DNA of 64,000 nt. It comes from Streptomyces sp. NBC_00289 (GTDB lineage: Bacteria; Actinomycetota; Actinomycetes; Streptomycetales; Streptomycetaceae). The first letter of the stretch is position 1, and each line of letters starts with the position of its first letter. Below are positions 16,811 through 26,318 of this stretch, piece by piece. The position numbers were made by a program, and so were the translations under genes. A model generated the notes under the pieces. The model did not search any database. It saw nothing but the letters and a program-made list of their open reading frames with translations, and was not told where the DNA came from. The stretch spans positions 2,108,001 to 2,172,000 of the forward strand of contig NZ_CP108046.1 in NCBI RefSeq assembly GCF_041435115.1. Direction: 5' to 3'.

Positions 16811-17792
16811 GCCCGCCGTCTCCCGGCCGTGCCGTGGTGCCGCGGATCTCCAGCGTGGGCGCGGTCAGGTGGACCCGCCCCGCTCCCCGGGGCGCGTCGA
16901 AGCGGGCCAGGAGGCAGCGGGCGGCGCGGCGGCCGACCTCGTGGCCGGCGTTGTCCACGGTGGTGAGCCACAGATGGCGCAGCCGGGAGATGCTGGTGTT
17001 GTCGTAGCCGGTCACCGACAGGTCGTGCGGGACGCGCAGGCCGAGTTCCTCGGCGGCCGACAACGCGCCGACGGCGGCGATGTCGTTGACGGCGAGCACG
17101 GCCGTGGGCCGGCGCGGACGGCCGAGCAGCCGGACGGTGCCGCGGTGTCCGCCCTCCTCGGTCATGTCGCCGGGCTCGACCACCGCCTCGTCGGCGAGGC
17201 CGTGGGCGCGCATGGTCGCCTCGAAGCTGCGCCGGCGCAGCTCACCCACGGCTCCGAAACCCGCGAGGTGCGCGATGCGGCGGTGGCCGAGGCCGATGAG
17301 GTACTCGGTGGCCAGCCGGGTGCCGTGCTCGTCGTCGCCCGCGACGACGTCGACACCGGACGGCACCGGTTCGCGGGCGCCGGCGACGACGACCGGGACC
17401 CGCTCGGCGACCGCGTCGAGCGCGGCCGGGTCGGGCAGGGTGCCGACCACGACCAGGCCGTCGACCCGGAGGTCCAGGAAGGGGCCGGCCGGGTCCTGCC
17501 CGGTGCGGCGGTTCAGCCGGGCGTCGGCGAGCAGCATGTGCAGACCGTGGTCGTGGAGCAGGGGGTTCAGGCCGTCCAGGAGGTCCACGTACCAGGGGTT
17601 GCGCAGGTCGTGCAGCAGGACGCCGACGGTCCGGGTGCGCTGCTCGCTCAGGCTGCGCGCGGCGGTGTTGGGGCGGTAGCCGAGTTCGCGTACGGCGCGC
17701 AGCACGGCCTCGCGCTTCTCCGGACGCACCTGGCCGGAGCCGCGCAGGACCAGCGACACCAGCGACTTGGAGACGCCGGCGTGGTCGGCCAC
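16800..17792 (-). CDS. LacI family regulator with disrupted N-terminus
   Basis: Sugar-responsive repressor of about 330 residues. Residues after the HTH (ADHAGVSKSLVSLVLRGSGQVRP, then YRPNTAARSLSEQRT) and the periplasmic-binding-like domain are intact. The first in-frame start available is GTG 17792, which loses the usual TIRDV beginning; the codons for TIRD are present upstream (17793-17804) but the only ATG in that frame (17814-17816) is followed directly by TGA. GTG 17815 would give a proper start one frame off. A one-base deletion, an error or a non-standard start would explain this. Operators TGGACCGKTCCA lie on its promoter and on the Gfo/Idh promoter. Confidence 0.8.
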   Translation of the reverse strand: MADHAGVSKSLVSLVLRGSGQVRPEKREAVLRAVRELGYRPNTAARSLSEQRTRTVGVLLHDLRNPWYVDLLDGLNPLLHDHGLHMLLADARLNRRTGQDPAGPFLDLRVDGLVVVGTLPDPAALDAVAERVPVVVAGAREPVPSGVDVVAGDDEHGTRLATEYLIGLGHRRIAHLAGFGAVGELRRRSFEATMRAHGLADEAVVEPGDMTEEGGHRGTVRLLGRPRRPTAVLAVNDIAAVGALSAAEELGLRVPHDLSVTGYDNTSISRLRHLWLTTVDNAGHEVGRRAARCLLARFDAPRGAGRVHLTAPTLEIRGTTARPGDGGPRD

Positions 17793-17819
17793 GTCGCGGA
17801 TGGTCGGCGCTCACATGCC

Positions 17820-17831
17820 TGGACCGTTCCA
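17820..17831. promoter_or_regulatory. Putative LacI operator at the lacI-type promoter
   Basis: TGGACCGTTCCA differs at one base from the perfect palindrome at 17944-17955. It touches the translation-start region of the LacI gene, consistent with autoregulation. Confidence 0.7.
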
Positions 17832-17943
17832 TGCGGTCTTCGGCTTGTCAAAGGGTGGGCCGCGGCTGCCGGAGCTCCGTCGTCAGCCGATCAGAGGGTT
17901 GACAGCGGCCGCGAGCGCGCTCAGGGTGGGCCGGGCAGGAATA

Positions 17944-17955
17944 TGGACCGGTCCA
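17944..17955. promoter_or_regulatory. Putative LacI operator before Gfo/Idh gene
   Basis: TGGACCGGTCCA is a perfect 12-bp palindrome, with related words CCGGTCCACA and CCGGTCCGAA downstream before the gene start at 18027. Confidence 0.75.
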
Positions 17956-18026
17956 AACACCGGTCGGATCAGCCGGTCCACACTGTCCGGTCCGAACAGT
18001 TCGAGGAAGTCCGAAGAGGGGCTGTC

Positions 18027-19202
18027 ATGGTGGATGCGTCGGCAGATGGGCTCGGGGTCGCGGTCGTCGGGTTCGGCTGGATGGGCCGGGTGCACACCCA
18101 GGCGTACGCCCGTGTCCCGCACCACTACCCCGACCTGCCCCTGCGTCCGCGGCTGGTGACGGTCGCCGAGGAGGTGCCCGGCCGGGCCGAGCAGGCCGCC
18201 GCGCAGTTCGGATTCGCCTCGACCACCCGCGACTGGCGTGAGGTGGCCACCGATCCGCGGGTCGAGGCGGTGAGCATCACCGCCCCGAACTTCCTGCACC
18301 GCGAGATCGGCGTGGCGATGGCCGAGGCCGGCAAGCACATCTGGATCGAGAAACCGGTGGGCCTGACCTCCGCCGACGCGCGGGCGGTCGCCGACGCCGT
18401 CGCCGCCGCCGGCGTCCAGGGCGCGGTGGGCTTCAACTACCGCAACGCGCCCGCCGTCGAGACGGCCCGCGAGCTGATCGCGACCGGGGAGATCGGTACG
18501 GTCACGCACGTCCGTGTCCGTCTGTTCAGCGACTACGCGGCACATCCGGAGGGCGCGCTGACCTGGCGGTACGAGCGGCAGCGCGGTGGCAGCGGGGTGC
18601 TGGGCGACCTCGCCTCGCACGGCGCGGATCTGGCCCGCCACCTGCTCGGCGACATCGCGTCGCTGACCGCCGACACCGCGATCTTCGTTCCGCGCCGGGC
18701 CCGTCCCACGGGCGCGACCGCGGGGCACTCCCGCGCCGCGGGCGGTGAACTGGGCCCGGTCGAGAACGAGGACTACGTCAGCTGTCTGCTGCGCTTCGCC
18801 TCCGGCGCCCGTGGCGTCCTGGAGGCCTGCCGGGTCTCGGTGGGCGAGCAGAACAACTACGGCTTCGAGGTGCACGGCACCAGGGGCGCGGTGTTCTGGG
18901 ACTTCCGCCGGATGAACGAGCTCGGCGTCAGCCGCGGCACGACCTACCAGGACCAGCCCGTCAGCACGGTCTATGTGGGCCCGGGCGACGGCGAGTTCGG
19001 CGCCTTCCAGCCGGGCGCCGCCAACTCCATGGGCTACGACGACCTCAAGGTCGTCGAGGCGCACCGGTTCCTGCGCTCCGTCGCCGAGGGCAGGCCCTAC
19101 GGCGCGACACTGCCGGACGCCGTGCGCAGCGCCGCCGTACTGGACGCGATGGCGCGCTCGGCCGAGACCGGCACCTGGGTCGATCTGCGCGAGGCGCCGT
19201 GA
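18027..19202 (+). CDS. Gfo/Idh/MocA family oxidoreductase
   Basis: NAD(P)-dependent sugar or cyclitol dehydrogenase of 391 residues. The Rossmann motif is VVGFGWMGRVH near the N-terminus and the family EKP motif occurs in GKHIWIEKPVG. The C-terminal domain (GSGVLGDLASHGADLARHLLG) carries the likely catalytic His. ATG 18027 has GAAGAGGGG upstream. It is divergent from a LacI regulator with matching operators, so it is probably induced by a sugar. The last 20 codons are duplicated downstream. Confidence 0.92.
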   Translation: MVDASADGLGVAVVGFGWMGRVHTQAYARVPHHYPDLPLRPRLVTVAEEVPGRAEQAAAQFGFASTTRDWREVATDPRVEAVSITAPNFLHREIGVAMAEAGKHIWIEKPVGLTSADARAVADAVAAAGVQGAVGFNYRNAPAVETARELIATGEIGTVTHVRVRLFSDYAAHPEGALTWRYERQRGGSGVLGDLASHGADLARHLLGDIASLTADTAIFVPRRARPTGATAGHSRAAGGELGPVENEDYVSCLLRFASGARGVLEACRVSVGEQNNYGFEVHGTRGAVFWDFRRMNELGVSRGTTYQDQPVSTVYVGPGDGEFGAFQPGAANSMGYDDLKVVEAHRFLRSVAEGRPYGATLPDAVRSAAVLDAMARSAETGTWVDLREAP

Positions 19203-19540
19203 GCCACCCGCCCGGCGCGCCCACCGGCCGCCGACCCGGCCGCCCGTCCACCAGGGCGGAGCCGGGTCAGAGCGCCACGCGCCGCCGTACGGCGCCCTCC
19301 ACCGCAACCGGCGCCTGGGTCGATCTGCAGGAGGCACCGTGCCCTGACCGCCCGGCGCGCCCACCCACCGCCGACCCGGCCACCCGCCCACCGGGGCGGA
19401 GCCGGGCCAGGGCGCCACACGCCGCCCTACTGAACGCGATGGCGCGCTCCACCGAGACCGGCACCCGGGCCGATCCGCGTAGGGCGCCATAACCCGCGCA
19501 CCCGGCGCGCCCACCCACCGCCGACCCGGCGGGGCCTCGC
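19136..19540 (+). repeat. Three degenerate tandem copies of the Gfo/Idh gene tail
   Basis: A unit of about 140-150 bases that starts in the last codons of the Gfo/Idh gene and includes about 80 bases after the stop recurs twice. Recognisable starts of the shared core CCTGGGTCGATCTG are at 19174, 19314 and (degenerate) 19464. The third copy still encodes NAMARSTETGT and a stop, mirroring DAMARSAETGT of the gene. The gap 19203-19553 holds nothing else I can support. Confidence 0.85.
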
Positions 19541-19553
19541 GTGCCATCGCCGG

Positions 19554-20588
19554 TCAGCCGGACGGTACCTGGGGCGGCATGTTGTACGGCGTGACCACCT
19601 GTATCGCGGACGGGAGCGTGGGCCCCGCGGGCGGCAGCGCGCCGTGCGCCCGCATCACGATGTGGCAGGCCTCCCGCATGTCCCGGCGCAGGTCGTGGTG
19701 GAGGACGACGGACAGCCGCTGTTCCCGCAGCAGCCGGGTGTTGTCGTGGTCGAGGTCGTGCGCGATGAACACCGCGCACTCGCGGCCGAGGTCCTCGAAG
19801 GCCCGCAGGGTGGCGATGTTGCCGCCGCCGATGGAGTAGACCGCCCGGATCCGCGGATCGCGTTCCAGGGCGGCCCGGACCAGGTCGTACTGGGTGGCGT
19901 CCAGGCCCTGTCCCTCGGCGATCTCGACCAGCGTGCGCCCCGGGTGCCGGGCCCGCATGGCGCTGCGGAAGCCCATCTCGCGCTCCTCCTCGTTGCGGAA
20001 GAAGCCGCTGCTGAGGCTGGTGAGCACGTTGCCGGGACGGTCGCCGAGCCACTGGCCCATCAGATAGGCGGCCGTGGCGCCCGCCGCCCGGTTGTCGATG
20101 CCGACGTAGGCGAGCCGTGCCGTGGTCGGCAGGTCGGTCACCAGGGTCACCACGGGAATGCCGGCCTCGGCGATCCGGCCGACCGCCGCGGCGACCTCGG
20201 GGACGTCGGGTGCCTTGAGGATCACGCCCTGCGAGCCGCGCCGGGCGATCCGGTCCAGTGTCCTGACCAGCTCGGGCACCGGACCGGTCTCGCGGAAGTG
20301 GAAGCGTGAGCGCACCACGGCGGGGTGCAGCCCCGGCAGTTCGGCCTCCAGCGCGGCCCGTACGGCGGTGGAGAACCGCTCCGGCGTCTGCATGACGATG
20401 TCGACCATGAACGTGCGGCCGACCAGCCGGACCTGGGTGCGCTGGCGGTCCAGGTCGGCGATGGCCTGCCGGACCTCCCGGGCGGTGCTCGTCCGTACCC
20501 CGCCGCGGCCGTTGAGGACCCGGTCCACGGTGGCTTCGCTCAGGCCCGCCTGACGCGCGATTTCCCGGAGGGGGAAAGGGTGGCCCAT
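19554..20588 (-). CDS. LacI family regulator
   Basis: Repressor of 344 residues. The HTH is complete (FPLREIARQAGLSEATVDRVLNG) and is followed by a sugar-binding-protein-like domain, with IYSIGGGN-type and GIDNRAAGATAAYLMG segments. ATG 20588 follows AAGGAGTC. It is divergent from the PhyH-SDR-Gfo/Idh operon, with only 106 bases between starts, and probably controls it. Confidence 0.92.
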   Translation of the reverse strand: MGHPFPLREIARQAGLSEATVDRVLNGRGGVRTSTAREVRQAIADLDRQRTQVRLVGRTFMVDIVMQTPERFSTAVRAALEAELPGLHPAVVRSRFHFRETGPVPELVRTLDRIARRGSQGVILKAPDVPEVAAAVGRIAEAGIPVVTLVTDLPTTARLAYVGIDNRAAGATAAYLMGQWLGDRPGNVLTSLSSGFFRNEEEREMGFRSAMRARHPGRTLVEIAEGQGLDATQYDLVRAALERDPRIRAVYSIGGGNIATLRAFEDLGRECAVFIAHDLDHDNTRLLREQRLSVVLHHDLRRDMREACHIVMRAHGALPPAGPTLPSAIQVVTPYNMPPQVPSG

Positions 20589-20694
20589 GCGGAGACTCCT
20601 TGAGGGGTTTTTGAAGGGTTCCTGCTGGTTGTTCGACGGCTTTGTACTGACAAGAATGACAGAGCCGTATCGCTCCGTGCCCGAAGGGACGACG

Positions 20695-21861
20695 ATGTCC
20701 TCCATCTCCGTACGACGCTCCGCGTGGCTGTCCGCGCAGGACTGCGACCTGGACACCCTCCGCGCCCTCGTGGAGCGGACCACCGACCTCGCCGACTACC
20801 CGTACGCCTCGTCCGTGGCCCGCAACGCGCTCGTCTACGACAGCGAGCGGCTGCGCCGGCTCCCGGAGCGCCGGGCCGTCCAGGCCGAGCTCGTGCGGGC
20901 CCTCGACGAGGGGCCCGGCATCGTGGTCCTGCGGGGCGCGTTCGCCGACCTGGCGGTCGTCGACCGGCTCACCGCCGTGTTCGACGCCCTGATCGCCGAG
21001 CAGCGCGCCTCGGGCGGGGGCGCCGGTGACCACTTCGCCAGGCCGGGCGCCAACGACCGGGTCTGGAACGCCCTGGAGAAGGCGGCCCGCCACGACCCCG
21101 AGGCCTTCGCCGACTACTACGCCAACGACCTTCTGGCGCTGGTCTCGGCCGCGTGGCTGGGCCCGGGCTACCAGGTCACCTCGCAGGTGAACGTGGTCAA
21201 TCCGGGCGGCGAGGCGCAGAGCGTGCACCGCGACTACCACCTGGGGTTCCTTTCCAACGACGTGGCGGCCGCGTATCCGGCGCACGTGCACCGCCTCTCG
21301 CCCGTGCTCACCCTCCAGGGGGCGGTCGCGCACTGCGACATGCCCGTGGAGTCGGGCCCCACGATGTACCTGCCGTACTCGCAGGCGTACGAACCGGGCT
21401 ACCTGGCGTGGCGGCTCCCCGAGTTCCGGGCCTACTTCGAGGAGCGGCACGTCCAGCTCCCGTTGGCCAAGGGCGACGCCGTCTTCTTCAACCCCGCGCT
21501 GTTCCACGCCGCCGGCACCAACCGCTCCGCGGACATCCGGCGCGCGGCCAACCTCCTCCAGGTGTCCTCGGCGTTCGGGCGGTCGATGGAGACGGTGGAC
21601 CGCGAGGCGGTCGTGAACGCGGTGTACCCGGCGCTGTTGCGGCGCGCGGCCGAGGGCGCCGGCGAGGACTGGCTGGAGAACGTGATCGCCGCGAGCGCCG
21701 AGGGCTATCCCTTCCCCACGAACCTCGACAGCGACCCGCCGGTCGAGGGTCTCGCGCCGCCCTCCCAGGCCGACACCGTGCGGCGGGCACTGCGCGAGAC
21801 GTGGGCGCCCGCGGACCTGCGCGACGAACTGAGGGCCGCCGCGGTGCGGCGCCAGAGCTGA
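20695..21861 (+). CDS. Phytanoyl-CoA dioxygenase (PhyH) family Fe(II)/2-oxoglutarate oxygenase
   Basis: Non-haem iron oxygenase of 388 residues. The first two metal ligands are in SVHRDYHLGF (His-x-Asp) and the distal His is in ALFHAAGTNRS, with an Arg pair (DIRRAANLLQ) placed to hold 2-oxoglutarate. ATG 20695 has GAAGGGA upstream; an in-frame ATG at 20656 is possible. It leads an operon with an SDR and a Gfo/Idh dehydrogenase, divergent from LacI. It may hydroxylate a cyclitol or sugar derivative, but the substrate is unknown. Confidence 0.87.
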   Translation: MSSISVRRSAWLSAQDCDLDTLRALVERTTDLADYPYASSVARNALVYDSERLRRLPERRAVQAELVRALDEGPGIVVLRGAFADLAVVDRLTAVFDALIAEQRASGGGAGDHFARPGANDRVWNALEKAARHDPEAFADYYANDLLALVSAAWLGPGYQVTSQVNVVNPGGEAQSVHRDYHLGFLSNDVAAAYPAHVHRLSPVLTLQGAVAHCDMPVESGPTMYLPYSQAYEPGYLAWRLPEFRAYFEERHVQLPLAKGDAVFFNPALFHAAGTNRSADIRRAANLLQVSSAFGRSMETVDREAVVNAVYPALLRRAAEGAGEDWLENVIAASAEGYPFPTNLDSDPPVEGLAPPSQADTVRRALRETWAPADLRDELRAAAVRRQS

Positions 21862-21876
21862 AAGGGCCGTTCATCC

Positions 21877-22653
21877 ATGGGACTTCTCGACGACAAGGTC
21901 GTCCTCGTCAACGGCGGCAGCCAGGGGGTCGGCGCCGCCATCGCGCGGGCCGCGGCCCGCGAAGGAGCCCTGGTGGCGGTGACCGGGCGGCGTCCGGAAC
22001 CGGGCGAGGCACTGGTGACCGAGCTGACGGCCCTCGGCGGCAAGGCGATGTACGTCCGGGCCGACCTCTCCGACGCCGAGCAGGCGAAGGCCTCCGTGGC
22101 CGAGGTGGTGGCGGCGTACGGCCGCGTCGACTGCCTGGTCAACTCCGCGGGGCTGACCTCGCGGGGCACACTGCTCGACACGACGCCCGAGCTGTTCGAC
22201 CAGCACATCGCGATCAACCTCCGGGCGCCGTTCTTCGCGATGCAGGCGGCGGTCGCGGACATGGTGGCGCGCCGGGCGCCCGGCACGATCGTCAACATCA
22301 TCACGTCGTCCGCGCACGGCGGGCAGGCGTTCCTCGCGCCGTACGTGTCGGCCAAGGCCGGGCTGATCGGGCTGACCCGCAACGCCGCGCACGCGCACCG
22401 CTGGGACCGCGTCCGGATCAACGGCCTGAACATCGGCTGGACCGCCACCGAGGGCGAGGACGCCACGCAGAAGGCCTTCCACGGCGCCGGGGACGACTGG
22501 CGCGAGGAGGCGGCCACCCGGCTCCCGATGGGAAAGCTCGGCCAGCCGGACGAGATCGCCGACTTCGCGGTGTTCCTCCTGTCCGAGCGGTCGGGCGTGG
22601 TCACCGGATCGGTGATCGACTGGGACCAGAACGTCCTCGGCGGACTGGACTGA
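21877..22653 (+). CDS. Short-chain dehydrogenase/reductase
   Basis: NAD(P)-dependent classical SDR of 258 residues. The nucleotide motif is NGGSQGVGAA, the structural NSAG follows, and the catalytic set is Ser in ITSSAHGG with Tyr-x-x-x-Lys in YVSAKAG. It starts 15 bases after the oxygenase gene. It likely oxidises or reduces a product of that enzyme. Confidence 0.93.
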   Translation: MGLLDDKVVLVNGGSQGVGAAIARAAAREGALVAVTGRRPEPGEALVTELTALGGKAMYVRADLSDAEQAKASVAEVVAAYGRVDCLVNSAGLTSRGTLLDTTPELFDQHIAINLRAPFFAMQAAVADMVARRAPGTIVNIITSSAHGGQAFLAPYVSAKAGLIGLTRNAAHAHRWDRVRINGLNIGWTATEGEDATQKAFHGAGDDWREEAATRLPMGKLGQPDEIADFAVFLLSERSGVVTGSVIDWDQNVLGGLD

Positions 22654-22726
22654 ACTGAACTGAACCGATTTGACCTGTACCGAGCCCGTCCCGCGTCCGA
22701 GGACGAGCCCGAAGGGCGATCGGGGT

Positions 22727-22743
22727 CCGGGGCGGAGCCCCGG
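22727..22743. repeat. Intergenic hairpin CCGGGGC-GGA-GCCCCGG
   Basis: A 7-bp perfect stem with a 3-base loop sits between two genes of one operon. From memory, this GGGTCCGGGGCGGAGCCCCGG-like word recurs between Streptomyces genes. It may act as an attenuator or mRNA stabiliser. Confidence 0.65.
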
Positions 22744-22782
22744 CAACGGACAGCACCCACACACAAGGAAGCAGCGGAGCTC

Positions 22783-23787
22783 ATGCGCATCGGAATTCTC
22801 GGCCTCGGCCGCATCGGCGCCTTCCACGCCGAGACCCTCTCCGGACTCGACGTGGTCGACTCGCTCGTCCTCGCCGACCCGTTCGCGGACGCCGCCAAGT
22901 CGGCCGCCGAGCGGTTCGGCGGCGAGGTCGCGGACTCGCCCGAGGCGGTGCTCGCCGCCGGCGTCGACGGCGTGGTGGTCGCCGCCGCGACGGACGCCCA
23001 CCCCGGTCTGATCCTCGCCGCCGTGGAGGCGGGCATCCCCGTCTTCTGCGAGAAGCCCGTCGCCCGCACGATGCCGGAGGGCGTCGCGGTGCTGAAGGCG
23101 GTGGAGGGCAGCGACGTCCCCATCCAGATCGGCTACAACCGTCGCTTCGACGCCGGCTTCGTGGCCGCGCGGGCCGCGGTGCGCGGCGGCGAGCTGGGCA
23201 AGCTGCACACCGTACGGTCGACCACGCTGGACCCGGCGCCGCCGCCGGCCGCGTACGTCGCCGGCTCCGGCGGCATCTTCCGGGACTGCTCGGTGCACGA
23301 CTTCGACATCATCCGCTGGGTGACGGGCCGTGAGGTGACCGAGGTGTACGCCGTGGGCGGCAACCGGGGCGCGGACTACATCAGGGAGGCGGGCGACGCC
23401 GACACCACGGGCGCGCTGCTGACCCTGGACGACGGCACGATCGCCGTCATCTCCAACAGCCGCCACAACGCCCGGGGTCACGACGTCCGCATGGAGCTGC
23501 ACGGATTCCAGGACTCCATCGCCGTAGGGCTGGAGGACAAGCTGCCGCTGCGGTCGGTGGAACCCGGCGTGACCTTCCCGGCCGGCACTCCGCACGACTT
23601 CTTCATGGACCGCTTCAGCGCGGCCTACCGCGCCGAACTCACGGCGTTCACCGAGGTGGTGGCCGGGAGCCGGCCTTCGCCGTGCACGGTGGCGGACGCG
23701 CTGGAGGCGGGGTGGATCGCGGAGGCGTGCACGTTGTCCCTGCACGAGCACCGGCCGGTGACGATCGCGGAGGTCCGCTCCGTCTGA
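22783..23787 (+). CDS. iolG: Inositol 2-dehydrogenase-like Gfo/Idh/MocA oxidoreductase
   Basis: NAD-dependent dehydrogenase of 334 residues that probably oxidises myo-inositol or another cyclitol to an inosose. Features are GILGLGRIGAFH at the N-terminus, FCEKPVARTM (family EKP), IGYNRRFDAGF and GGIFRDCSVHDFDIIRW, where the Asp and His of the IolG active site are expected. ATG 22783 follows AAGGAAGC. It ends an operon closed by a strong terminator. The iolG symbol is by family resemblance; substrate not proven. Confidence 0.87.
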   Translation: MRIGILGLGRIGAFHAETLSGLDVVDSLVLADPFADAAKSAAERFGGEVADSPEAVLAAGVDGVVVAAATDAHPGLILAAVEAGIPVFCEKPVARTMPEGVAVLKAVEGSDVPIQIGYNRRFDAGFVAARAAVRGGELGKLHTVRSTTLDPAPPPAAYVAGSGGIFRDCSVHDFDIIRWVTGREVTEVYAVGGNRGADYIREAGDADTTGALLTLDDGTIAVISNSRHNARGHDVRMELHGFQDSIAVGLEDKLPLRSVEPGVTFPAGTPHDFFMDRFSAAYRAELTAFTEVVAGSRPSPCTVADALEAGWIAEACTLSLHEHRPVTIAEVRSV

Positions 23788-23794
23788 CGGGCCG

Positions 23795-23823
23795 CTCCCG
23801 CAGGGGCCCGGCCCCTGCGGGAG
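23795..23823. terminator. Bidirectional hairpin terminator
   Basis: Two perfect 13-base arms, CTCCCGCAGGGGC and GCCCCTGCGGGAG, around a 3-base loop, between convergent genes. Confidence 0.87.
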
Positions 23824-23849
23824 TCACGCCGTGTCCGTACCCGGTGCCT

Positions 23850-25091
23850 TCACCTGGCGGCCGGTACGGCCGGGAGGTTGAAGATGTGGTCCGGAGAGAT
23901 GATCTTCGTGATCGCGTCGCCGAAGAGGGTGCTGGGCTCGGTGTTCTTGTAGTTGATGTCGGTGTTCAGCATCACGACCAGGGTCGCCTGCGCCGACGGG
24001 AGATAGATCGTCAGCGACTCGTAGCCCGGCAGTGAGCCGTTGTGCCCGATCCAGCCCTGCACGTTGAAGATGCCGAGGCCGTATCCGGCGCCCGGGATCG
24101 GGGTCGGGGGCGTGACCAGGCGCTGCCTCTGGGTGGCGGGACTGATCAGCCGGTCACCGTCGGGCAGTTGGCCGGTGGCGACCGTGCGGGCCCAGACCCG
24201 GAGGTCCTGCAGCTGGGAGACCATGGCACCGGCGGCCCAGCCCCAGGACGGGTTCCAGTCGGCGGTGCCCTCGACGTTCCCGGACGCGGTCTGGTTCGTG
24301 TACCCCTGGGCGTGCGGCTCGGGGAACTCCGCGCCGTTGGGGAACACCGTGTGGTTCAGGCCGGTCGGTTCCAGGACGTTGTCGTGGATGTAGTCCGAGA
24401 GCGACTGCCCGGACATCTTCTCCACGACCAGGCCGAGCAGGATCAGGTTGGTGTTGCAGTAGAAGAACTCCTTGCCCGGCGGAAACAGCACGGGGTGCTT
24501 GAAGGAGTAGTCGAGCAGTTCCTGCGGGGTGAACTGCCGCTGCGGGTCGGACGTCAGGGCCTTGAAGAAGTCGTCGTCCGCGCTGTAGTTGAACAGTCCG
24601 CTGCGCATGCCGGCCAGCTGACGCAGGGTGATCCTGTCGCCGTTCGGGACGCCGTCGACGTACTGGTCGATCGTGTCGTCCAGATCGACCTTGCCCTGGT
24701 CGACGAGTTCGAGCAGTGCCGTGACGGTGAACGTCTTGGTCTCGCTGCCGATCCGCAGATACAGGTCGGTCGACATCCTCTCGCCGGTGCTCTTGTCGGC
24801 GACGCCGAAGGACTTGACGTACTCACCCTTGTCGGGTGTCCAGATGCCCACGTTCACGCCGGGCACGTTCGCCTGTTTCATGACCCGTTGCACGGCGGCG
24901 TCGATCTGCCGCTGCACATCGGGGGTGAGTTCGCGGACGGCGTCCCCCGACGGGGGCGGCGAGGGTTGTCCGGTCGGGGCGGCGGAGGGGGGCAGCGCCA
25001 CGGCGGCCCCACTCGCGGCCGGCACCACCAGCGCTCCCACCGCGGCGGCGACGACGACCCCCCTGCGCAGTCGGCTGCACGGGTGTGTCAT
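23850..25091 (-). CDS. Secreted serine hydrolase (class C beta-lactamase/DD-peptidase family)
   Basis: Exported serine hydrolase of 413 residues. A Sec-type signal peptide covers about residues 1-35 (RLRRGVVVAAAVGALVVPAASG). The catalytic motifs are intact: SxxK as SETK, Tyr-x-Asn as YCN, and His-x-Gly as HNG. Such proteins act as D,D-carboxypeptidases, D-amino-acid peptidases or esterases. ATG 25091 has GGGAG upstream. It stands alone, downstream of the CUT2 importer on the same strand after a 303-base gap. Confidence 0.9.
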   Translation of the reverse strand: MTHPCSRLRRGVVVAAAVGALVVPAASGAAVALPPSAAPTGQPSPPPSGDAVRELTPDVQRQIDAAVQRVMKQANVPGVNVGIWTPDKGEYVKSFGVADKSTGERMSTDLYLRIGSETKTFTVTALLELVDQGKVDLDDTIDQYVDGVPNGDRITLRQLAGMRSGLFNYSADDDFFKALTSDPQRQFTPQELLDYSFKHPVLFPPGKEFFYCNTNLILLGLVVEKMSGQSLSDYIHDNVLEPTGLNHTVFPNGAEFPEPHAQGYTNQTASGNVEGTADWNPSWGWAAGAMVSQLQDLRVWARTVATGQLPDGDRLISPATQRQRLVTPPTPIPGAGYGLGIFNVQGWIGHNGSLPGYESLTIYLPSAQATLVVMLNTDINYKNTEPSTLFGDAITKIISPDHIFNLPAVPAAR

Positions 25092-25394
25092 GGGTACTCC
25101 CACACGAGGAGAAATACGCCGCGGACCACAGCCGTCATGAGGCGAAGGCCGTGAGCGGCCGAGTCCCTCCCAGCATAAAAGCGCCCGCGCGCGACCGCCT
25201 GTCGGCGGTGGCACGCGGGCCCGGTGGGCGGTGTGCCCGCAGGTGTGCGTCCCCGCGCGCGCTCGGCGGCGTGCGCGCCGGGGCCGGCCGTGACCGGTCG
25301 GCTTCACCGACGGCGGGCGTCGGCCGGACCGCCGCGCGGGGGCCGTCACCGGGTGGCCGCCCGGTCCCGACTCCCTTGCGGTGGACGGTGGTTG
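25092..25394. other. 303-base gap: serine hydrolase promoter region
   Basis: No gene is supported. The sequence is GC-rich with one less GC-rich spot (AGCATAAAAGCG, 25172-25183) that may be promoter for the serine hydrolase. Weak stem sequences GCGCGC and GTGCGCGC near 25255-25285 may terminate the importer transcript. Confidence 0.45.
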
Positions 25395-26309
<915 letters not shown>

Positions 26310-26318
26310 GGGATCACG

